NCBI GenBank assembly: GCA_020216745.1
Contig: JAIWNQ010000052.1
Location: 1-10,000, forward strand
Source: Candidatus Hydrogenedens sp.
GTDB lineage: Bacteria > Hydrogenedentota > Hydrogenedentia > Hydrogenedentales > Hydrogenedentaceae
Length of the DNA: 10,000 nucleotides
Reading direction: 5' to 3'
Part shown: piece by piece, positions 6,893 to 10,000 of the stretch
Position numbering within the stretch: the stretch's first letter is position 1
Layout: each line of letters starts with the position of its first letter
The notes under the pieces: model-generated
What the model saw: only the letters and a program-made list of their open reading frames with translations
Databases searched by the model: none
What the model was told of the DNA's origin: nothing
Made by a program: the position numbers and the translations under genes

Positions 6893-7801
6893 TTATTTGT
6901 TACGTTTATCAATAAGAATTCTATTACTACTCTGTAATTTACATTTTATGTATAATTGTTTTAATGAATTAAATACTTCTTGTGGCGAAGTCGTTAGGGT
7001 AGGATTACATATTAAACCGCATATATAAAGATTAAGTGGTATATCACTCCTATGCTTAAATTTATCAGGGGATAGCCGATATTTGGCAAACAGTTCTCCT
7101 AACGAATTTTCCCATGAATTCTTTAAATCTTTGAAAAACAAATCCATATCCCTCGGCGGAATCATAATAATAAAATGGCCATTCCCTATATGTCCTAAGA
7201 TACAATCCTTTCCATAGTAAGAAATCACAATAGATTTTAAATGTTTAGCAAATATCCTAAGTATTCTTGTAGATTCATCTTCACCTAATAAGTTATAAAG
7301 ATTTTGCACCCCTGACAATTCGATATATACAAATCCAAAGTTTTGAGTTAGTAAAATGGTTCTTTGTAATTCTAATCGCATAAAACGAACTGTACCAAAA
7401 CCCGTATAATCATCAACAAGGGGGTCTCTTTTTATTGATGCTAATAAAGCATTTAATCGTGATAAAAGCATATTCATAGATATAGGCTTTATCAAATAAT
7501 CATCTGCACCTTGAGAAAAACCATGTTCTAACTCTTCATGGTCTTTCATCGCTGTTATAAAAATAATTCCTATATGATAAATTTCCCTATCTGTCCGAAT
7601 TCGCCTACAAAGTTCAAATCCAGAAATTTGAGGGAGCATTATGTCAAGCAATACAATATGAATACCTTCCCTTTTTATCGTCTCAATCACATTATCAGAA
7701 GTATTTAAAACAAAACATTGAAAATCTTTTTGAGATAGTTCCTTCACTAATTGTGAACAAAACTGAACATCATCATCAACAATTAATACTTTAGCTGGCA
7801 T
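6893..7801 (-). CDS. response regulator: REC domain plus degenerate GGDEF-like domain
   Basis: The protein has 302 residues. The receiver domain (about 3-122) keeps every key residue: the acidic D9-D11 cluster, phospho-acceptor D53 in LLDIMLP, T83 and K105 in LIKPIS. The C-terminal part (about 126-298) follows the layout of a GGDEF domain: DYTGFGTVRFM at 131-141 stands where DxLTGLxNR belongs, and HIGNGHF at 204-210 where (R/Y)GGDEF belongs. The signature has become GNGHF, so diguanylate cyclase activity is not expected; the domain may bind a ligand or partner instead. No DNA-binding domain is present, so it probably does not act directly as a transcription factor. No histidine kinase gene is in the window. 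AAGG seven bases before the ATG, within AAGGGGG, supports the start. It is the first gene of the minus-strand run and is divergent from the glycosyltransferase gene. Confidence 0.85.
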   Translation of the reverse strand: MPAKVLIVDDDVQFCSQLVKELSQKDFQCFVLNTSDNVIETIKREGIHIVLLDIMLPQISGFELCRRIRTDREIYHIGIIFITAMKDHEELEHGFSQGADDYLIKPISMNMLLSRLNALLASIKRDPLVDDYTGFGTVRFMRLELQRTILLTQNFGFVYIELSGVQNLYNLLGEDESTRILRIFAKHLKSIVISYYGKDCILGHIGNGHFIIMIPPRDMDLFFKDLKNSWENSLGELFAKYRLSPDKFKHRSDIPLNLYICGLICNPTLTTSPQEVFNSLKQLYIKCKLQSSNRILIDKRNK

Positions 7802-7818
7802 TGAACCCCCTTAATGTT

Positions 7819-7837
7819 ATATGGTATGTAACCATAT
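7819..7837. repeat. palindrome ATATGGT-N5-ACCATAT before the response regulator gene
   Basis: Perfect 7-base arms (7819-7825 and 7831-7837) surround five bases, ending 17 bases before the response regulator start and just upstream of its ribosome site. It could be an operator or a 5'-leader hairpin that affects translation. Each arm has two G-C pairs, so a chance origin is less likely than for the purely AT matches nearby, but not excluded. Confidence 0.4.
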
Positions 7838-7959
7838 TTACGATAATTAAATTTGTTATTATATAGTATCTTAATTTATTGTATATTATTCTATACATAA
7901 ACTACCTATAAATTAAAATTCGTTTTGTTACAATAGTTTAGAATCCATAATTATAAAAT

Positions 7960-7973
7960 AAACCAGATGGTTT
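7960..7973. repeat. palindrome AAACCA-N2-TGGTTT in the divergent region
   Basis: Perfect 6-base arms (7960-7965 and 7968-7973) around GA lie near the middle of the divergent region. The ACCA/TGGT core is shared with the palindrome at 7819-7837, but with a different spacing. Size and symmetry would fit a small dimeric regulator site. This is a suggestion only. Confidence 0.3.
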
Positions 7974-8106
7974 GTAAAGAATATTAAATCCTCTGTATGT
8001 AAATGAAATATACAAAAGAATTGTTGTTTAATATCAGGATTTTAAATCTAAATAAAATTGATTTTTATTAATACTATTAGACAAATCTTGTAAGGTTATA
8101 ATTCCC

Positions 8107-10000
8107 ATGAACATACTTAAAGGACAAATAACAAAGGAACATTTGTCCATTTTATTAATTTTATTACTAGCTCTCTGTATAAAAATTAGCTACTTGTATC
8201 ACATATCCAATCAACCTGAATTTTCAAATTTAATTGTAGACCCTCAGTTTAACGATTATTGGGCACACCGAATTATATATGGTAACAATTATCCCTCCCC
8301 TACAGGTGAAGACCCTATGATTGAATCAACTCCCTATGGTCGCCCACCTGGTTATCCTTTCCTTCTTGCTTGTATATACTTCATATTTGGTGATAATTAT
8401 TACTCACCACGACTTATCCAATTCTTCGTGGGGCTTATAAATATTTACCTTACCTTTTTATTTGTGGCAAAAATTTCTAACAACAAAAGTGCTGGGTTGG
8501 TTAGTGCTCTTCTTCTTACATTACTCTGGGAACCTGTTTACTTTGAAGGTGAAATTAATTATCCAGTATGGGTCATATCATTAGTTATTATATTTATATA
8601 CTTATCTCTTACTTATTTACAAAAAAATTCAATAAAAGTACTTTTATTCCTTGGTCTTATTTTAGGCTTATTTTCCCTTTTCCGACCTAATGCTTTAATT
8701 ATGTTCCCTTTTTATTTAGCCTTAATTATTTTCTGTAATTATTCTTACAACATAAAGAAAATGGGTATTCATCTTATCGTTTTCTCATTCTCCCTTCTTC
8801 TTATAATATCCCCAGTATTCGTTCGTAATTATCTTGTTAGTAGAGAATTTTTTCTGATTTCCTCTTTTGGTGGAGTAAACACTTATATAGGGAATAATCC
8901 ATACTCAACAGGAGATAGCCCAATTATTCCTGACATTATCAATCTATGTGGTGTAGATAATTGGAGTTGCTTTAATTATCGGCTATTAGTTAAAGGTCTT
9001 GGAATAAAACAGGAAGGGAGAGAATTCAGTTTTGGAGAAGCTTCTCGTTTCTTTTATCGTAAATCATTAGAATTCTGGAAGAATAATCCTCTATCTGCAA
9101 TAAAATTAACCTTGCGAAAAACATTGCTTTTTTGGGGACCAACTATTGTTTCAGATGGTAAAGTTATTTCACTTGACAGAAATCTCTCCTTTATTAAATA
9201 TTTGCCTGGTTTTCCATTTTTGTTGGGGCTTACTTTGTTTACAATATCAATACTTCTCTTGAAAATGCCGTTACATACTGAATATTTAAAACTTAATATC
9301 TTCCTTCTAATTTGGTGCTTACTGTATTCTTTTTCAGTAATTCCGTTCTTCATTTCTGAACGGTATCGTGTTCCTATAATCCCTCCTCTTTGCTTTATTT
9401 CTGGCATCGGTATTTCAACATTTTTAAACGATTGGAAAACAGAAAAATACTTAAAAAACATTTCGTATCTTTTGTTAGGGGTTTTCTGTTTATTTGCTAC
9501 CTACAACATCCCTATTCATTATAAACCCGAACAATCACGTTGGCTTTATCATCGTGCTATTGTATTTCATAAAAGCCAAAAGATAACAGACGCATTCAAT
9601 TATGCAAAAATGGCAACAAAAGTAAATTCAACCTATGCAGAGCCATACTCCCTACTTGGTATAATCTCATTAGAACAAAATAAGCTTGATGATGCAGAAA
9701 ATTACTATAAAAAGGCTTTGTCTGTAAATCCATATTATGCTATGGCAAATAATAATCTTGGATATGTTATGGAACTTAAAAATCAGATTGAACAAGCAAA
9801 GCAATATTATGAAAAAGCATGTAACCTTAGTCCTGTTTATAGTTTAGCATGGATAAATTTAGGAAGGGTTCATTTATATTATCTAAATCAATTGGACGAA
9901 GCAGAGCAGTGCTTTTCAAAAGCTATAGGATTAGAACCCAAGAATTGGGCTGGATGGTTTCACTTAGGAAATGTTTCAATTCAGAAAAATAATTACCCAC
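8107..10000 (+). CDS. GT-C (GT39/ArnT/PMT-like) membrane glycosyltransferase with C-terminal TPR domain, 3' partial
   Basis: The frame is open from the ATG to the window end, giving 631 residues without a stop. The first membrane helix is at about 13-31. The following loop has D45-P-Q-F-N-D50 and Y77-G-R-P-P-G-Y-P84, the acidic and aromatic/proline pattern of GT-C enzymes that use polyprenyl-phosphate sugars. Several hydrophobic helices follow, then SERYRVPIIPP near 417-427, also typical of the GT39/PMT_2 group, and a last helix at about 453-470. From about 495 onward come at least three tetratricopeptide repeats (for example 511-544, 545-578, 579-613) and the start of another. The enzyme probably glycosylates a protein or envelope glycan on the outer face of the membrane, with the TPR tail binding a partner. 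The acceptor is unknown. The ribosome site is weak (AAGG, 11 bases upstream). The true C-terminus lies outside the window. Confidence 0.88.
   Translation, partial: MNILKGQITKEHLSILLILLLALCIKISYLYHISNQPEFSNLIVDPQFNDYWAHRIIYGNNYPSPTGEDPMIESTPYGRPPGYPFLLACIYFIFGDNYYSPRLIQFFVGLINIYLTFLFVAKISNNKSAGLVSALLLTLLWEPVYFEGEINYPVWVISLVIIFIYLSLTYLQKNSIKVLLFLGLILGLFSLFRPNALIMFPFYLALIIFCNYSYNIKKMGIHLIVFSFSLLLIISPVFVRNYLVSREFFLISSFGGVNTYIGNNPYSTGDSPIIPDIINLCGVDNWSCFNYRLLVKGLGIKQEGREFSFGEASRFFYRKSLEFWKNNPLSAIKLTLRKTLLFWGPTIVSDGKVISLDRNLSFIKYLPGFPFLLGLTLFTISILLLKMPLHTEYLKLNIFLLIWCLLYSFSVIPFFISERYRVPIIPPLCFISGIGISTFLNDWKTEKYLKNISYLLLGVFCLFATYNIPIHYKPEQSRWLYHRAIVFHKSQKITDAFNYAKMATKVNSTYAEPYSLLGIISLEQNKLDDAENYYKKALSVNPYYAMANNNLGYVMELKNQIEQAKQYYEKACNLSPVYSLAWINLGRVHLYYLNQLDEAEQCFSKAIGLEPKNWAGWFHLGNVSIQKNNYP

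Larger units (their letters stand above)
7802..8106. other. divergent AT-rich intergenic region
   Basis: These 305 bases separate two divergent genes and must hold promoters for both. I see no convincing ORF, tRNA or structured RNA. A TATAAT occurs on the minus strand at 7863-7858, about 57 bases before the response regulator ATG, but there is no -35 match at proper spacing. On the plus strand only a weak AAGG at 8092-8095 precedes the glycosyltransferase ATG, 11 bases away. Two palindromes are listed separately. Confidence 0.6.

Noticed and set aside
7858..7863. TATAAT on the minus strand as a -10 for the response regulator
   Set aside because: No -35-like hexamer lies 16-19 bases upstream (ATATAC at 17), and exact TATAAT is common by chance in such AT-rich DNA. 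It is mentioned only within the intergenic entry.
7984..8045. Inverted pair TTAAATCCT and AGGATTTTAA as a hairpin or operator
   Set aside because: The arms are imperfect, AT-rich and 43 bases apart, so a chance origin is more likely.
9054..9461. 135-codon open frame on the minus strand inside the glycosyltransferase gene
   Set aside because: It lies fully antisense to a clear GT-C coding region, its product has no recognisable motif, and the plus-strand frame is intact with conserved GT39 residues here.

Overview
The window comes from an AT-rich bacterial genome, and nearly all of it is coding. No rRNA, tRNA, mobile element, CRISPR array or phage gene was seen. Several genes carry Shine-Dalgarno sequences (AGGAG, AGGAGG, AAGGA), others weak ones. 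The first gene belongs to a peroxiredoxin-like family common in Planctomycetota and related phyla. It sits with an exported alpha-L-fucosidase and a large GT-C glycosyltransferase carrying TPR repeats. Together these suggest a polysaccharide-using bacterium of the planctomycete/Hydrogenedentota/Omnitrophota type. That placement is inference at low confidence; no phylogenetic marker is present.

Layout. Positions 3-1222 (+): two tandem envelope thioredoxin-fold proteins, a Prx-like1 redoxin and a TlpA-like CPPC protein. Positions 1206-7801 (-): a six-gene same-strand run, read from 7801 downwards. It encodes a response regulator with a degenerate GGDEF-like domain, a GH29 alpha-L-fucosidase, TrpD, and then a tight three-gene redox cluster: a GlpA-like FAD oxidoreductase with a BFD-type [2Fe-2S] domain, a two-dinucleotide FAD/NAD oxidoreductase, and a DUF1667 four-cysteine protein. 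Positions 7802-8106: an AT-rich divergent intergenic region with two small palindromes. Positions 8107-10000 (+): a membrane glycosyltransferase with a C-terminal TPR domain, cut by the window end.

How the genes fit together. The last three genes of the minus run (gaps of 3 and 15 bp) look like one redox unit that oxidises glycerol-3-phosphate or a related 2-hydroxy compound and passes electrons through flavin and Fe-S centres to a nicotinamide or another acceptor. A candidate promoter in the 74 bp before them may separate them from trpD. The fucosidase, 29 bp behind the response regulator, probably releases fucose from host or algal glycans outside the cytoplasm. The two thioredoxin-fold proteins likely act on envelope disulfides or peroxides. 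Their last gene overlaps the end of the DUF1667 gene tail to tail by 17 bp. No clearly new system is visible. The best leads are the catalytically dead GGDEF-like output domain, the redox trio with its possible operator, and the GT-C/TPR fusion.
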